64,000 nucleotides of DNA from Pseudomonas plecoglossicida NBRC 103162 = DSM 15088 (GCF_000730665.1 NZ_BBIV01000009.1:62001-126000), one strand, 5' to 3'; numbered from the stretch's first letter, positions 51,011 to 60,466 are shown. The notes: generated from the letters alone by a model not told the origin. Numbers and translations: made by a program.

Positions 51011-51034
51011 CTGGCGGGCCTCAGCGCCCGCCAG
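51011..51034. other. Stem-loop between lon and the toxin island
   Basis: Perfect 9-bp arms CTGGCGGGC/GCCCGCCAG with a 6-nt loop, between the convergent lon and xaxA-like paralogue. It has no T-run and so is a weak terminator candidate for both. Confidence 0.5.
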
Positions 51035-51036
51035 GC

Positions 51037-52005
51037 TCACACTTGTCGAGTTGAATCAAATGCCGAAAGCTGTTCCTGCGCAAACGTCTTGATACCAGCC
51101 CATTGCACCAGAAAAATCTTGTATCGAATCATGAAATCGGCAAGTTCCTCTTGGGTTTGCATGCTCACCAAATGCTGCTCCGATTGTTCAAGGTACGCAT
51201 CCATTCCTTGCCAGGCCGAGTGAATGGAAGCGGTTCCGGATATATTGATGGAAAGACTCGCTTCCAATTTATGAAAGGTCACTTTCAATTGCGCGCCGGG
51301 GAGGCCAGCGGCCACACGCCCATAGCTTACGGAGTTGGGGTCATCCGCCAATCTTTGCTCTGATTTATAGGCACGTACCAGACGATCAAGCGCTCTGATT
51401 TTCTCCTGCACTGCTGGTCTCAGTTTGAATCTCGCCTCATCTCGAAATGCGGCCAAGTCGGAGTAGACGTGTTCAAGGGAAGCCTTGAAATGCTCCACAG
51501 GTGCCCTGAGCGCCTCAAACGAAGACGCCATCTTCAACAAAATAGCTTTATCCTGAACTTCAATCGCCGCGGGGGACCCGGATAGCTCCCATTTTTCCGC
51601 GTTCGGCCCCAGTGCGCTGGTTTTTCCCGCATAACCCATTACCTCAGTCCCTTGAGTCTGAATACTGTCGGCAAATACGATCAGGTCTTGAGCGACAGCT
51701 TTACTACCCACCCGCACGCGGGACCAACCACCGGCGTGCTCTTTCAATGCTTTAAACAATTCAAGCATCTTTGCCGGAAGCAGCTCAGGCTCTTCTATAT
51801 AAGTGTAAGCCAGGTACTGCTCAGTCTGCGGCACCGTATCCGGTAACATCGACACCGTTAGTCCATAGCCATCCAACAACCACAACGTTTCTTGCGCCAC
51901 CAGAAATGGCACATCTTTCCTGCCACCAAGCTCTCGCAAGGCCTCGACGATCTTCTGATGTTTTCCTGCCCAAGCGTCATCAAACGCGTCAGATTCACCT
52001 GCCAT
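51037..52005 (-). CDS. XaxA-like paralogue lacking the membrane-insertion segment
   Basis: A 322-residue protein I do not know by name. Residues 50-140 align by eye with residues 57-140 of the XaxA-like protein at 53,079 (YLAYTYIEEPELLPAKMLELF versus WLGYKKIADPELMPSKWEALF; HAGGWS versus HAGQWS). Residues 190-210 and the C-terminal part also align (AWQGMDAYLEQ versus AWDTVDSYIVA; FMIRYKIFLVQWAGI versus FMIYFRQFLGQWSSI). In between, the roughly 100 residues that hold the hydrophobic hairpin in XaxA are replaced by about 50 polar residues (positions 219-270). It is probably soluble. No signal peptide. It is the last of three co-directional genes, 71 bases after xaxB. Possible roles: third toxin component, chaperone, or antagonist. 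Confidence 0.75.
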   Translation of the reverse strand: MAGESDAFDDAWAGKHQKIVEALRELGGRKDVPFLVAQETLWLLDGYGLTVSMLPDTVPQTEQYLAYTYIEEPELLPAKMLELFKALKEHAGGWSRVRVGSKAVAQDLIVFADSIQTQGTEVMGYAGKTSALGPNAEKWELSGSPAAIEVQDKAILLKMASSFEALRAPVEHFKASLEHVYSDLAAFRDEARFKLRPAVQEKIRALDRLVRAYKSEQRLADDPNSVSYGRVAAGLPGAQLKVTFHKLEASLSINISGTASIHSAWQGMDAYLEQSEQHLVSMQTQEELADFMIRYKIFLVQWAGIKTFAQEQLSAFDSTRQV

Positions 52006-52076
52006 ACCGTCGCCCCATGGAACTGTAAGAATCCCCCCGCCACCGGGCTGTTACCCGGCAGCTGGAGAGCGGTTCA

Positions 52077-53066
52077 TCACGCCTTGCTTATCAGGCCCAA
52101 CAGGCTTTTGTTATAGTTTAGAATCTCGGCGAAGAGTGCATTCAGTTTATTAACATCCTGAACATCCGCGATTGACGCTCCTTTCAGTCTTGCGCACTGG
52201 CCTTCCAGCGATCCAATGATTGCCCGCACAGTGGAAACCCAACCCGCGGCATATGCCAAAAGCTCCGGAATTACATCCAGCATTGTCTGTTGGCGCTCAA
52301 TTTCTTTTATTTGCCTGGATTTATCGCTCACTTCACGTTCGAGATCAGCCACCCTTTTTATCACTTCACGGCGGCGCTCCTGCAGCTCCGAATACTGCAT
52401 ACCCTCAAGGAGGGACCCCATCATTTTTTCAAGGTCCTTCATCGCTTTGGTTGCAGCATCAAGCGCCAATTTTGCCTCGGCGCCGGGAACTGCAAGCGCG
52501 CTCAACTGTTCCGACGTAGGAACGAGACCACTGAGGTCAAGCTTTACCTCCTTAGCCTCCAGAGCCTCGATCGCATCCGACAAGGTTGCACGCTTTTTTT
52601 GTTCGTCCTCTACCAGCTTGCTCAAGCGGCCAATCTCTTCTTGAAGCGCTGTCCCGTTCTTTTCCAGACGACTACGCTCCGTGCTGCCATCAATCGTTGG
52701 CAGAGAGGAAAAACCGTCACAATCCGCTTTCAAACAGTTGATCACACTCGCCAGCGGCGTCAGCACGTCATCGCGCAACTCTTGTGCAAGGCTCAGCAAG
52801 TCGGCATCGTCACCCTTTTCCAAGCCTTCGAGGACGAGTTGAAGCGGTTCATCAGAAAGTTGCGCAAGCAGCGCTTTCAAACCCAACCTTACGTTGTTCT
52901 GATTTTCATCCAGGAGGCTGGCATGGCGCTTGATCAAATCATGAAGCGTAGGTTGGAATGCGAATTGCTGTTTTTGAAACACACCAAGAAATGCACTGAC
53001 TGCCATGTTCATGGCTTGTACGTCTGGCAATTTTCCACCCGACAGATAAGATACATTGTCGTTCAT
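52077..53066 (-). CDS. xaxB: XaxB-like subunit of a binary alpha-helical pore-forming toxin
   Basis: A 329-residue all-helical protein with long coiled-coil segments (SELQERRREVIKRVADLEREV, KKRATLSDAIEALEAKEVKLD) and one moderately hydrophobic stretch (DVIPELLAYAAGWVSTVRAI, near residue 280). Length and gene order after a XaxA-type gene match the XaxB/YaxB/PaxB partner (about 340-350 residues). In the described toxins, A and B subunits assemble on a membrane into a large pore. No signal peptide is present, as in the described ones. RBS AGAGGCG lies 8 bases upstream; the gap to xaxA is 12 bases, so they are co-transcribed. Confidence 0.78.
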   Translation of the reverse strand: MNDNVSYLSGGKLPDVQAMNMAVSAFLGVFQKQQFAFQPTLHDLIKRHASLLDENQNNVRLGLKALLAQLSDEPLQLVLEGLEKGDDADLLSLAQELRDDVLTPLASVINCLKADCDGFSSLPTIDGSTERSRLEKNGTALQEEIGRLSKLVEDEQKKRATLSDAIEALEAKEVKLDLSGLVPTSEQLSALAVPGAEAKLALDAATKAMKDLEKMMGSLLEGMQYSELQERRREVIKRVADLEREVSDKSRQIKEIERQQTMLDVIPELLAYAAGWVSTVRAIIGSLEGQCARLKGASIADVQDVNKLNALFAEILNYNKSLLGLISKA

Positions 53067-53078
53067 TTTTAACGCCTC

Positions 53079-54242
53079 TTATTTAGCTGCTGCCGCTTCA
53101 TCAAAAATAACAGTCAGTTGCCTTGACGTTTTCTCGATACTGCTCCACTGCCCAAGAAACTGTCGAAAATAAATCATGAACCGCGCAAGCGACTGATTAT
53201 CTGTCAACTTACCGAGCTTATCGATGGACGCGACAATGTAACTATCCACTGTATCCCAGGCTGTCTGTAGATGAGCCGCGGCCGTCAGCACACTGGCCAA
53301 ACGAAAATCCAGGTCATCTACAAACTGGTCCAACTGCCTGAGGCTGCCCTCCATTTTTACGCGGGCTTCCAGTTTCCTGGCCACCGCCTTGCGCTCGTCT
53401 TCTCGTTTCTTGCGTTCCTTCCTGGCTTTCTCAGCCTTGGCACCATATATGGCACCACCGACAAGAAGCCCGATCGGCCCCGCCGCGGCGCTCCCTATCA
53501 CACCCTTGATGTAATTGTCATACTCTTTGCGCAGGGTCGCTATCTCCTCATCCAGGTCTGCCAGATCTTTTCGCAGTTGCTGAGTTTCACCACTTGCCAA
53601 CTCCCTCTCTAGCGCATTGTTTTTTTGCGCCAGCTCCGGAATCAGCTTGAATTTTATTTCGTTGCGCCACTCGCTGGTCTGCGACTTTACGCTGTCCACT
53701 CGACTTGCATATCTGACAACATCTTCTCTCAGCACTTCCATGTATTCGACCAGCTGGGTTACCGTCCGCTTGTCATCACTGCTAAGCGCCACCGGCGTTT
53801 CCAGTGCCACTTTTTCCCAGGTTGCAACCTCATTGCCCAACGCTTTGATACGTTTGCACTCTTCGGTGATGACCTTGCCACTGGCATCGATCGAGACCGC
53901 CGTACTCGCCAACTCACTGGAAAGTTTCTTGCTGTTGTCGGAAAGCGCTGACCATTGACCCGCATGGGTACGCAGCAACTGGAAAAGCGCCTCCCATTTG
54001 CTGGGCATCAGCTCTGGATCTGCGATTTTCTTGTACCCTAACCAACGTTCAATATTTTCAAGTTCGCTGGGCAGCGCGAAAACATGATTGACGTATTGAT
54101 TGATGGTGATGATGTGCTCTCGAGTAAGTGTCAAGCCGCCCTCATTCGGCCCATCACGCTCGGCCATGGCGGAGACCAAGTCACCGGGCAAACTTGCTGC
54201 TTGCTCCGACAACGCCTCATAGTTGACGTGTTCTGCACTCAT
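53079..54242 (-). CDS. xaxA: XaxA-like subunit of a binary alpha-helical pore-forming toxin
   Basis: A 387-residue helical protein. It has a strongly hydrophobic stretch, NYIKGVIGSAAAGPIGLLVG followed by GAIYG (about residues 243-267), flanked by a very basic, charged helix (KARKERKKREDERKAVARK). This is the hydrophobic foot plus basic neck expected for the membrane-inserting part of XaxA/YaxA. The flanking regions are long coiled-coil helices. Length is close to XaxA (about 400). No Sec signal. ATG 54242 has AGAGG 8 bases upstream. The island is AT-richer than its neighbours, consistent with acquisition. Homologues are insecticidal/haemolytic in Xenorhabdus and Yersinia. Confidence 0.8.
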   Translation of the reverse strand: MSAEHVNYEALSEQAASLPGDLVSAMAERDGPNEGGLTLTREHIITINQYVNHVFALPSELENIERWLGYKKIADPELMPSKWEALFQLLRTHAGQWSALSDNSKKLSSELASTAVSIDASGKVITEECKRIKALGNEVATWEKVALETPVALSSDDKRTVTQLVEYMEVLREDVVRYASRVDSVKSQTSEWRNEIKFKLIPELAQKNNALERELASGETQQLRKDLADLDEEIATLRKEYDNYIKGVIGSAAAGPIGLLVGGAIYGAKAEKARKERKKREDERKAVARKLEARVKMEGSLRQLDQFVDDLDFRLASVLTAAAHLQTAWDTVDSYIVASIDKLGKLTDNQSLARFMIYFRQFLGQWSSIEKTSRQLTVIFDEAAAAK

Positions 54243-54448
54243 GATTGTTACCTCTCGCTTAGTGACCGTACAGCTCGGTTCCGAGAGGCAAACTTAAGGT
54301 ACGCCTATCAACGCCGTCAGACTGCAAGCTTTCCCGCCCTGCCCAGTGCAACAAGTTCATGAGTTGATGGGAGCAGGACAACCCGCGGCAACACAAAACC
54401 CCGTTCCCTTCAGTTATGCTCTGGCCATTGTCAGCCCCAGGAGCCACC
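54243..54448. other. Divergent region between xaxA and the chagasin-like gene
   Basis: 206 bases. Contains a hairpin-forming pair CCTCTCG/CGAGAGG (54250-54287) in front of xaxA and no clear consensus promoter. Probable start of the toxin operon transcript. Confidence 0.4.
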
Positions 54449-54841
54449 ATGACTGCCCATCGCCTGCTCATTCCCTTGTCCCTTTCCCTGCTCTCTGCCT
54501 GCGCCCAGCACCCCAGGCAGCCTGTAGAACTGGATGCGGAAAGCGAATGCCCCACGCGCCTGGAAGTGGGCCAGCCCCTTACCCTGAGCCTGCCCAGCAA
54601 CCCTTCCACCGGTTACCGCTGGCTGGTACAGAACCCGGCTTCACCTATCCTGCGCAGCATCGGCTCCGAGGTTTACAGTTCGCCAGAAGAGGCCGGCATC
54701 GTCGGTAGCGCAGGCGTTTCCACCTGGCGTTTCGAAGCCAGAGCCAATGGTGAAGGCCATCTGGTGCTGGTCTACCAGCAACCTTGGGCCCCGGAAGTAC
54801 GCCCGGTGCAGACCTTCGATTGCGCCATCCGGGTCAATTGA
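54449..54841 (+). CDS. Chagasin (I42) family protease inhibitor-like lipoprotein
   Basis: A 130-residue protein with a lipoprotein signal peptide (LSLLSACAQ, lipid on the Cys). The chagasin-fold loops are visible: NPSTGYRW (BC loop, consensus NPTTGY), GSAGVSTWRF (DE loop), and QQPWAP (FG loop, consensus RPW). Inhibitors of this family block papain-like cysteine proteases. ATG 54449 is selected because the upstream in-frame start (54416) would precede the signal. It lies divergently next to the toxin island; whether that matters is unknown. Confidence 0.8.
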   Translation: MTAHRLLIPLSLSLLSACAQHPRQPVELDAESECPTRLEVGQPLTLSLPSNPSTGYRWLVQNPASPILRSIGSEVYSSPEEAGIVGSAGVSTWRFEARANGEGHLVLVYQQPWAPEVRPVQTFDCAIRVN

Positions 54842-54930
54842 ACGCACAGCGCTGGTCAGCCAACCATGCATCCTGGGCGCGGTTTGGCTAGAATGCCGGC
54901 CCTGCCTATTGTCAGCCGCCTGGATTCACC

Positions 54931-55674
54931 GTGAGCAAACAACCCGACCGCCTTTTCGCCCAGCCTCTGGAGCAAGTGCCCGACTTCGTGTTCAACGAAG
55001 ATGTGGTGCGCGTGTTCCCGGACATGATCAAGCGCTCGGTGCCCGGTTACCCGACCATCGTCGAAAACCTTGGTGTACTGGCTGCGCGCTTTGCCCAGCC
55101 GAACACGGCGCTGTATGACCTGGGCGCGTCGCTGGGCGCCGTCACCCAGTCGCTGCGCCGCCATGTACGCATTGATGGCTGCCGGGTCATCGCGGTGGAC
55201 AATTCGGCGGCCATGGTCGAGCGCTGCTGCCAGTACCTCACCGCACAAGATTCGATGTTCCAGGAACTGCTACCGGTGCAGGTCCTGGAAGCCGATATCC
55301 TGGCCCTGCCGTTGGAGCCTGCCTCGGTGGTGGCAATGAACTTCACCCTGCAGTTCATCGCACCCGAGCAACGCCTGGCGCTGCTCGGCCGCATCCGTCA
55401 GGCCCTGCTGCCTGGTGGCGCGCTGATCCTGTCGGAGAAACTGCGTTTCGCCGACGAAGAGGAACAGACCCTGCTCAATGAACTGCACCTGGACTTCAAA
55501 CGTGCCAATGGCTACAGCGAACTGGAAATTGCCCAGAAACGCAGTGCCATCGAGAACGTGATGAAGCCCGACACCCTGCAGGCCCACACCGAGCGATTGC
55601 GCGCAGCAGGCTTCAGCAAGGTGGTGCCGTGGTTCCAATGCCTTAACTTTGCCTCGTTGATAGCCCTGCCATGA
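54931..55674 (+). CDS. cmoA: Carboxy-S-adenosyl-L-methionine synthase CmoA
   Basis: A 247-residue enzyme that converts SAM and prephenate to carboxy-SAM, used in wobble-uridine (cmo5U34) modification of tRNA. Markers: [35 protein letters not shown] (SAM site) and [15 protein letters not shown] is the start codon at 54931. The end overlaps the cmoB ATG (ATGA at 55671), so the two are translationally coupled, as in enterobacteria. Confidence 0.94.
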   Translation: MSKQPDRLFAQPLEQVPDFVFNEDVVRVFPDMIKRSVPGYPTIVENLGVLAARFAQPNTALYDLGASLGAVTQSLRRHVRIDGCRVIAVDNSAAMVERCCQYLTAQDSMFQELLPVQVLEADILALPLEPASVVAMNFTLQFIAPEQRLALLGRIRQALLPGGALILSEKLRFADEEEQTLLNELHLDFKRANGYSELEIAQKRSAIENVMKPDTLQAHTERLRAAGFSKVVPWFQCLNFASLIALP

Positions 55675-56627
55675 TCGATCTGTCCCCCCTCGTCCGCCGC
55701 CTGGCGGGCACGCCCCTGGCTTCCTGGTCCCAAGGCCTGCAAGCGCAACTGGACGCCAAGCTGGAAAAAGGCCACGGCGACCTCGACCGCTGGCGCGGCG
55801 CGCTCGACGCCTTGCCTGATCTGCAACCCAGCCAGGTCGACCTGGTCGATGGCCTGCGCCTGGACTGCGACTGCGACGCCACCACCCGCGCGCGCATGCG
55901 CGATGCGCTGATGGGGCTTTCGCCATGGCGCAAGGGGCCCTTCGACCTGTTCGGCGTGCATGTCGACACCGAATGGCGTTCGGACTGGAAGTGGTCGCGG
56001 GTAGGCCCGCATCTCGACCTCAAGGGCAAGCGCGTGCTCGATGTCGGCTGCGGCAACGGCTACTACCAGTGGCGCATGCTCGGTGCCGGTGCCGACATGG
56101 TCATCGGCGTCGATCCCAACTGGTTGTTCTTCTGCCAGTTCCAGGCGGTGCAGCAGTACCTGCCCGAGCTGCCTGCCTGGCACCTGCCGTTCGCCCTGGA
56201 AGACCTGCCCGCCAATCTCGAAGGCTTCGACACGGTGTTCTCGATGGGCGTGTTCTATCACCGCCGCTCGCCAATCGAACACCTGCTGGCGCTCAAGGAT
56301 TGCCTGGTCAAAGGGGGCGAACTGGTGCTGGAGACATTGGTGATCGAGGGGGACGAGCAACAGGTGCTGGTCCCCGAAGACCGCTACGCGCAGATGCGCA
56401 ATGTCTGGTACCTGCCCTCGGTGCCTGCCCTGGAGCGCTGGCTGCGGCGTGCGGGCTTCAGCGACGTGCACTGCGTGGATGTCAGCGTGACCAGCGTCGA
56501 GGAGCAACGCAGCACCGAGTGGATGCGTTATCAATCGCTCGGCGACTTCCTCGACCCGAACGACCACAGCAAGACCGTCGAAGGCCTGCCTGCCCCCCGC
56601 CGGGCGACGCTGCTGGCGCGCAAGTGA
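55671..56627 (+). CDS. cmoB: tRNA U34 carboxymethyltransferase CmoB
   Basis: A 318-residue enzyme that uses carboxy-SAM from CmoA to turn 5-hydroxyuridine at tRNA position 34 into cmo5U, letting these tRNAs read extra codons. Motifs: [32 protein letters not shown] (SAM-binding), [20 protein letters not shown]. Length equals the family norm (about 320). Start ATG overlaps the cmoA stop. Confidence 0.95.
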   Translation: MIDLSPLVRRLAGTPLASWSQGLQAQLDAKLEKGHGDLDRWRGALDALPDLQPSQVDLVDGLRLDCDCDATTRARMRDALMGLSPWRKGPFDLFGVHVDTEWRSDWKWSRVGPHLDLKGKRVLDVGCGNGYYQWRMLGAGADMVIGVDPNWLFFCQFQAVQQYLPELPAWHLPFALEDLPANLEGFDTVFSMGVFYHRRSPIEHLLALKDCLVKGGELVLETLVIEGDEQQVLVPEDRYAQMRNVWYLPSVPALERWLRRAGFSDVHCVDVSVTSVEEQRSTEWMRYQSLGDFLDPNDHSKTVEGLPAPRRATLLARK

Positions 56628-56632
56628 GCAAA

Positions 56633-56650
56633 GGCGCCCCAAGGGGCGCC
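56633..56650. terminator. Hairpin after cmoB
   Basis: Perfect 8-bp stem GGCGCCCC/GGGGCGCC with an AA loop, beginning 6 bases after the cmoB stop. It has no T-run, so termination may be partial. Confidence 0.6.
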
Positions 56651-56813
56651 CGTACCCAGCTGTGCTGAAATTCATGCCCAAGCGAACACCCAGATAACGG
56701 CTGGATTACAAATCCGTTATCTGCGCCACCCTGCCGCGTTCCTGACGTAAGCTCTTGACCCTGAAGCCCCTACAGGGTCGAAAATCTTCCCTTTTCATAC
56801 ACTCCGAGCCCCC

Positions 56814-57485
56814 ATGCGCCTGCTGATCATCGAGGACGAACTGCGTACTGCCGACTACCTGCAACAGGGCCTGCGCGAAAACGGCTACGTGGTCGACTGC
56901 GCCCACACCGGCACCGACGGCCTGCACCTGGCACGCCAACAGCCTTACGACCTGATCATCCTCGATGTGAACCTGCCGGAACTCGATGGCTGGAGCGTGC
57001 TGCAGCACCTTCGCGCGGAGTCGCCCACCCGCATCATGATGCTCACTGCCCACGGCCGACTGGCCGACCGGGTCAAGGGCCTGGACCTCGGTGCCGACGA
57101 CTACCTGCTCAAGCCGTTCGAGTTTCCCGAACTGCTGGCACGCATTCGCAGCCTGCTGCGCCGCAACGACCAGCAGTTGCAGCCCACCACCCTGCGCGTC
57201 GCCGACCTGGAACTGGACCCAGGCCGCCACCGCGCTTACCGCGCCGGGCAACGCATCGACCTGACCGCCAAGGAGTTCGCCTTGCTGCACCTGTTGATGC
57301 GCCAGAGCGGCGAGGTACTGTCGCGCACACAGATCATCTCGCTGGTGTGGGACATGAACTTCGATTGCGACACCAATGTGGTCGAAGTTTCCATACGACG
57401 TCTGCGCGCCAAGATAGACGATCCGTTCGACGACAAGCTCATCCACACGCTGCGCGGTGTGGGCTACGTCCTGGAAGCACGTTGA
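56814..57485 (+). CDS. Heavy-metal-type response regulator (OmpR/CopR family)
   Basis: A 223-residue transcription regulator: receiver domain with Asp51 ([14 protein letters not shown]), Lys in LLKPFEF, and a C-terminal winged helix ([20 protein letters not shown]). It is most similar to the CopR/CusR/CzcR group ([20 protein letters not shown], start typical), so a metal such as copper or zinc may be sensed by the partner kinase, but no metal-resistance genes are close. Its stop overlaps the kinase start by one base. A leader of about 185 bases with the cmoB hairpin precedes it. Confidence 0.88.
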   Translation: MRLLIIEDELRTADYLQQGLRENGYVVDCAHTGTDGLHLARQQPYDLIILDVNLPELDGWSVLQHLRAESPTRIMMLTAHGRLADRVKGLDLGADDYLLKPFEFPELLARIRSLLRRNDQQLQPTTLRVADLELDPGRHRAYRAGQRIDLTAKEFALLHLLMRQSGEVLSRTQIISLVWDMNFDCDTNVVEVSIRRLRAKIDDPFDDKLIHTLRGVGYVLEAR

Positions 57486-58867
57486 TGCATCAGGCCAGCC
57501 TGTCCCTGCGCCTTGGCCTGGGCGTCACCCTGATGGGCGCGGCGCTGGTGCTGTTGCTGGCCTGCCTGGCCGTGTTCGCCCTCGAGCACGAGCTCGACAG
57601 CCGCGCCCGCAAGGACTTGGCGCGCAAGATGTTGCAAGTGGAGCACAACCTGCGGGTCGACCTGCGTAGCGAAGACCTGGGCAGCCGCGCCCATCCGCTG
57701 CTCGACCTGGTGATGGGGCACGACAACCTGAGCCTGAGCGTGCTCAGCCTGGATGGCCGTCACCCGCAACTGCTCAGCCTCGGCCCGGCCCTGGAATCAC
57801 AGGTGGGCGAGCTTTCCACAGACGCCCGTCTTGGCTTCCACGAGTGGCGGGACAGCACTGGCCAGCAGATGCTCACGGCAACCCGGCAAATGCGCTTGCG
57901 CGACGACACCCCGGTGCGGGTGATGATGTCGCTCAACCGCGCAGACGACAATGACCTCCTGCAGGCTTACCTGCATTCGACCTTGCTGGCCCTGCCGTTG
58001 CTGCTGATGCTTATCGGTGCAGGGGCGTGGTGGTTGATGCAACGCGGTTTGAGGCCGCTGCGCCACTTCAGGCGCATCGCCGGCAGGGTTTCCGCCCAGG
58101 ACCTGCAGCACCGGCTGCCCGCGCAGGGTTTGCCCTTGGAACTGGCCGAGCTGGCCACCGGCATCAACGTGATGCTCGACCGCCTGGATCAGGGCGTACG
58201 CCAGCTCTCGGAGTTTTCCGATGACCTGGCCCACGAGCTGCGCACGCCCTTGAGCAACCTGATGGGCAAGGCCCAGGTGACCCTGGCCCGTGAGCGTGAC
58301 AGCGAGAACTATCGGGAGGTCCTGGCGGACAGCATCGAAGAGCTGACCCGCCTGAACCGCATCATCAACGACATGCTCTTTCTCGCCCAGGTCAGCCAGC
58401 CCCAGGCGCAGTTGGCACTCAAGCCGCTAGCTTTGGCTGACGAAGCGCAGCAGGTACTCGAGTTGTTTGCCTTCAGCGCCGAACACAAGCGGCTGACGCT
58501 GCAGCTCAAAGGCTGGGGGACTGCCCTGGCCGACCGGCTGATGTTCCAGCGCGCGCTGTCGAATCTGTTGAGCAATGCCATCCGCCACAGCCCGGCGGGC
58601 CGTGAGGTCAATCTGGGCATCGAGCGGCGCGGCGATGAGGTCTGGCTTTGGGTAGCGAACGAAGGGCCGGGAATAACCGATGAGCATCTGCCTCGGTTGT
58701 TCGAGCGGTTCTACCGGGCGGGGTCGGGGCGTTCACGACTGGAAGGCGGGACGGGGTTGGGGCTGGCGATCGTGAAGTCGATCATGGAACTGCACGTGGG
58801 GCGGGTCGAGGTGAACAGCAGCCCCACCGGGCCTACTCGCTTTTCCCTGGTGTTTCGCGCCGAATAG
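57485..58867 (+). CDS. Sensor histidine kinase (CusS/CopS type)
   Basis: A 460-residue inner-membrane kinase. Transmembrane helices at about residues 12-35 and 163-185 enclose a short periplasmic domain. A HAMP domain follows (LRPLRHFRRIAGRVSAQDL), then HisKA with His250 (FSDDLAHELRTPLSNL), and an HATPase with NLLSNAIRHSP, NEGPGI and GTGLGLAIV. It phosphorylates the regulator upstream. ATG 57485 overlaps the regulator stop TGA by one base; a longer frame upstream overlaps the regulator and is rejected. The ligand is not evident. Confidence 0.9.
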   Translation: MHQASLSLRLGLGVTLMGAALVLLLACLAVFALEHELDSRARKDLARKMLQVEHNLRVDLRSEDLGSRAHPLLDLVMGHDNLSLSVLSLDGRHPQLLSLGPALESQVGELSTDARLGFHEWRDSTGQQMLTATRQMRLRDDTPVRVMMSLNRADDNDLLQAYLHSTLLALPLLLMLIGAGAWWLMQRGLRPLRHFRRIAGRVSAQDLQHRLPAQGLPLELAELATGINVMLDRLDQGVRQLSEFSDDLAHELRTPLSNLMGKAQVTLARERDSENYREVLADSIEELTRLNRIINDMLFLAQVSQPQAQLALKPLALADEAQQVLELFAFSAEHKRLTLQLKGWGTALADRLMFQRALSNLLSNAIRHSPAGREVNLGIERRGDEVWLWVANEGPGITDEHLPRLFERFYRAGSGRSRLEGGTGLGLAIVKSIMELHVGRVEVNSSPTGPTRFSLVFRAE

Positions 58868-58876
58868 GTTGTTGTC

Positions 58877-58936
58877 TGTACTGGCCTCATCGCCGGCAAG
58901 CCGGCTCCCACAGAGGGCGATGAGGCCGGTACAGAC
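58877..58936. repeat. REP-type palindrome
   Basis: TGTACTGGCCTCATCGCCGG ... with its complement GATGAGGCCGGTACA: the outer arms pair around the GCCGGCAAGCCGGC core, between convergent kinase and pdxJ. Likely shared terminator. Confidence 0.7.
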
Positions 58937-58945
58937 CAGCAATGA

Positions 58946-59686
58946 TCAGCGCGAAGCCGCGACGATCAGCGCCTTCATCTCGGCCACCGCCGCCTTGAAG
59001 CCGACGAACAGCGCATGGGCCACCAGCGCATGACCTATGTTCAGTTCATTGATGCCCTTGATCGCCGCCACCGCTTCCACGTTGTGGTAATGCAAACCGT
59101 GACCAGCATTGACGATCAGCCCCTGCCCTACACCAAACGCCACGCCATCGACGATGCGCTTGAGCTCTTCAGCCACCTCGGTTGGGGTTTCGGCATCGGC
59201 ATAGCGACCGGTATGCAGCTCGATCGCCGGCGCGCCGACCCGGCGCGAGGCCTCGATCTGCCGCTCGTCTGCATCGATGAACAGCGACACTTCGGCGCCG
59301 GTGCGCGACAGGCGCTCCACCGCGGCCTTGATCCGTGCCTCCTGGCCGGCCACATCCAGGCCGCCCTCGGTGGTCAGCTCCTGGCGGGTCTCCGGTACCA
59401 GGCAGATGTGCGCCGGGCGGATCTTTTCGGCAAAAGCCATCATTTCTTCGGTGACGCCCATCTCGAAGTTCATGCGCGTCTGCAGCACGTCCTTGAGCAG
59501 CACCACGTCGCGCTCCTGGATGTGCCGGCGGTCTTCGCGCAGGTGCACGGTGATGCCGTCTGCGCCCGCCTCTTCGGCATCCAGCGCGGCTTTCACCGGG
59601 TCGGGGTAGCGTGTGCCGCGGGCCTGGCGCAGGGTCGCCACGTGGTCGATGTTGACGCCAAGAAGCATGCGGTTGCTGTGAGTCAC
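58946..59686 (-). CDS. pdxJ: Pyridoxine 5'-phosphate synthase
   Basis: A 246-residue TIM-barrel enzyme that joins 3-amino-2-oxopropyl phosphate and deoxyxylulose-5-phosphate to make pyridoxine phosphate (vitamin B6). Motifs: [64 protein letters not shown]. The start is GTG 59686 with AGGAG 8 bases upstream; the alternative at 59713 lies outside the ribosome-binding site logic. It is downstream of recO, its usual partner, in the lepA-...-pdxJ line. Confidence 0.94.
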   Translation of the reverse strand: MTHSNRMLLGVNIDHVATLRQARGTRYPDPVKAALDAEEAGADGITVHLREDRRHIQERDVVLLKDVLQTRMNFEMGVTEEMMAFAEKIRPAHICLVPETRQELTTEGGLDVAGQEARIKAAVERLSRTGAEVSLFIDADERQIEASRRVGAPAIELHTGRYADAETPTEVAEELKRIVDGVAFGVGQGLIVNAGHGLHYHNVEAVAAIKGINELNIGHALVAHALFVGFKAAVAEMKALIVAASR

Positions 59687-59729
59687 GAAAGGCTCTCCTG
59701 AGGATTTAGCCACACAGCATACGACGAGC

Positions 59730-60413
59730 TCAGCGCTTGCGAAACAGTTCGCGGCTGACCAGGGGTTTGGACCCCAGGTGCACCGCCAGCGCCTGGCGCA
59801 TCAGGCGTTTGGCCGCGAGCAAGGCGCCGGGTGCTGCCCAGTCGGCCTGGGCCAGGGCCAACAGCTCGGTACCATTGAACAGGCCAGGCTGGGCCAGGTA
59901 CACGCGCTCGAGGCCGGCATCGACCCGCAAGCGGTACAGGCCTTCGGCCTCGACCGGGTCGTCATTGATGTCGTGGCTGAGCGAAAAGGTGTAGCCCAGG
60001 TCTTCCAGCAGCCGCCACTCGAACGAACGCAGCAGTGGCTCCAGTGGCCCGCCCTCGGCCAATGCCTGCAGGGTCAGGGCGTAATGCTCGAACAGCTCTG
60101 CCTGCGGCGCCTCGGCGGGCAACAGGCGCATCAGCAGTTCATTGAGGTAGAGGCCGCTGAACAGCGCGTCGCCATGCAGCCAGGCGGCAATACCGACGGT
60201 GTCCAGGCGCCTGACGTTCTTCAGCTCACCTTTGCCGAACAGTTCCACTTCCAGCGGTACGAACGGTCGCACAAGGCTGCCACCCTTGCCCCGCGCACGG
60301 CGCAGCACCGCCCGCAGGCGGCCCTGCGGCGTGAAGAAGTCCACCAGTGCACTGGTTTCCTTGTAGGCACGGCTGTGCAGGACATAGGCCGGCTGGCCGA
60401 CAGGTTGTTCCAT
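59730..60413 (-). CDS. recO: DNA repair protein RecO
   Basis: A 227-residue protein that loads RecA onto SSB-coated gaps with RecR. The N-terminal OB fold ([32 protein letters not shown]) and the C-terminal helical region are visible. There is no clear zinc-finger Cys set, as in other gammaproteobacterial RecO. It sits 43 bases upstream of pdxJ and 53 bases downstream of era, the normal gene order. Confidence 0.92.
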   Translation of the reverse strand: MEQPVGQPAYVLHSRAYKETSALVDFFTPQGRLRAVLRRARGKGGSLVRPFVPLEVELFGKGELKNVRRLDTVGIAAWLHGDALFSGLYLNELLMRLLPAEAPQAELFEHYALTLQALAEGGPLEPLLRSFEWRLLEDLGYTFSLSHDINDDPVEAEGLYRLRVDAGLERVYLAQPGLFNGTELLALAQADWAAPGALLAAKRLMRQALAVHLGSKPLVSRELFRKR

Positions 60414-60466
60414 GGGAAATGGCCTGGAAAGGCAAAGGTCCGGAGAAATCCGGGCCTTTGGGGGGA

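Noticed and set aside
51858..52043. Short minus-strand frame overlapping the start of the third toxin-island gene
   Set aside because: Different frame from the 322-residue protein, which shows clear similarity to the XaxA-like protein; no ribosome-binding site.
23142..58936. Regular GC-rich palindromes considered as possible CRISPR repeats
   Set aside because: They are isolated, lie at gene ends, have no constant spacer length and no cas genes are near; they are REP elements.
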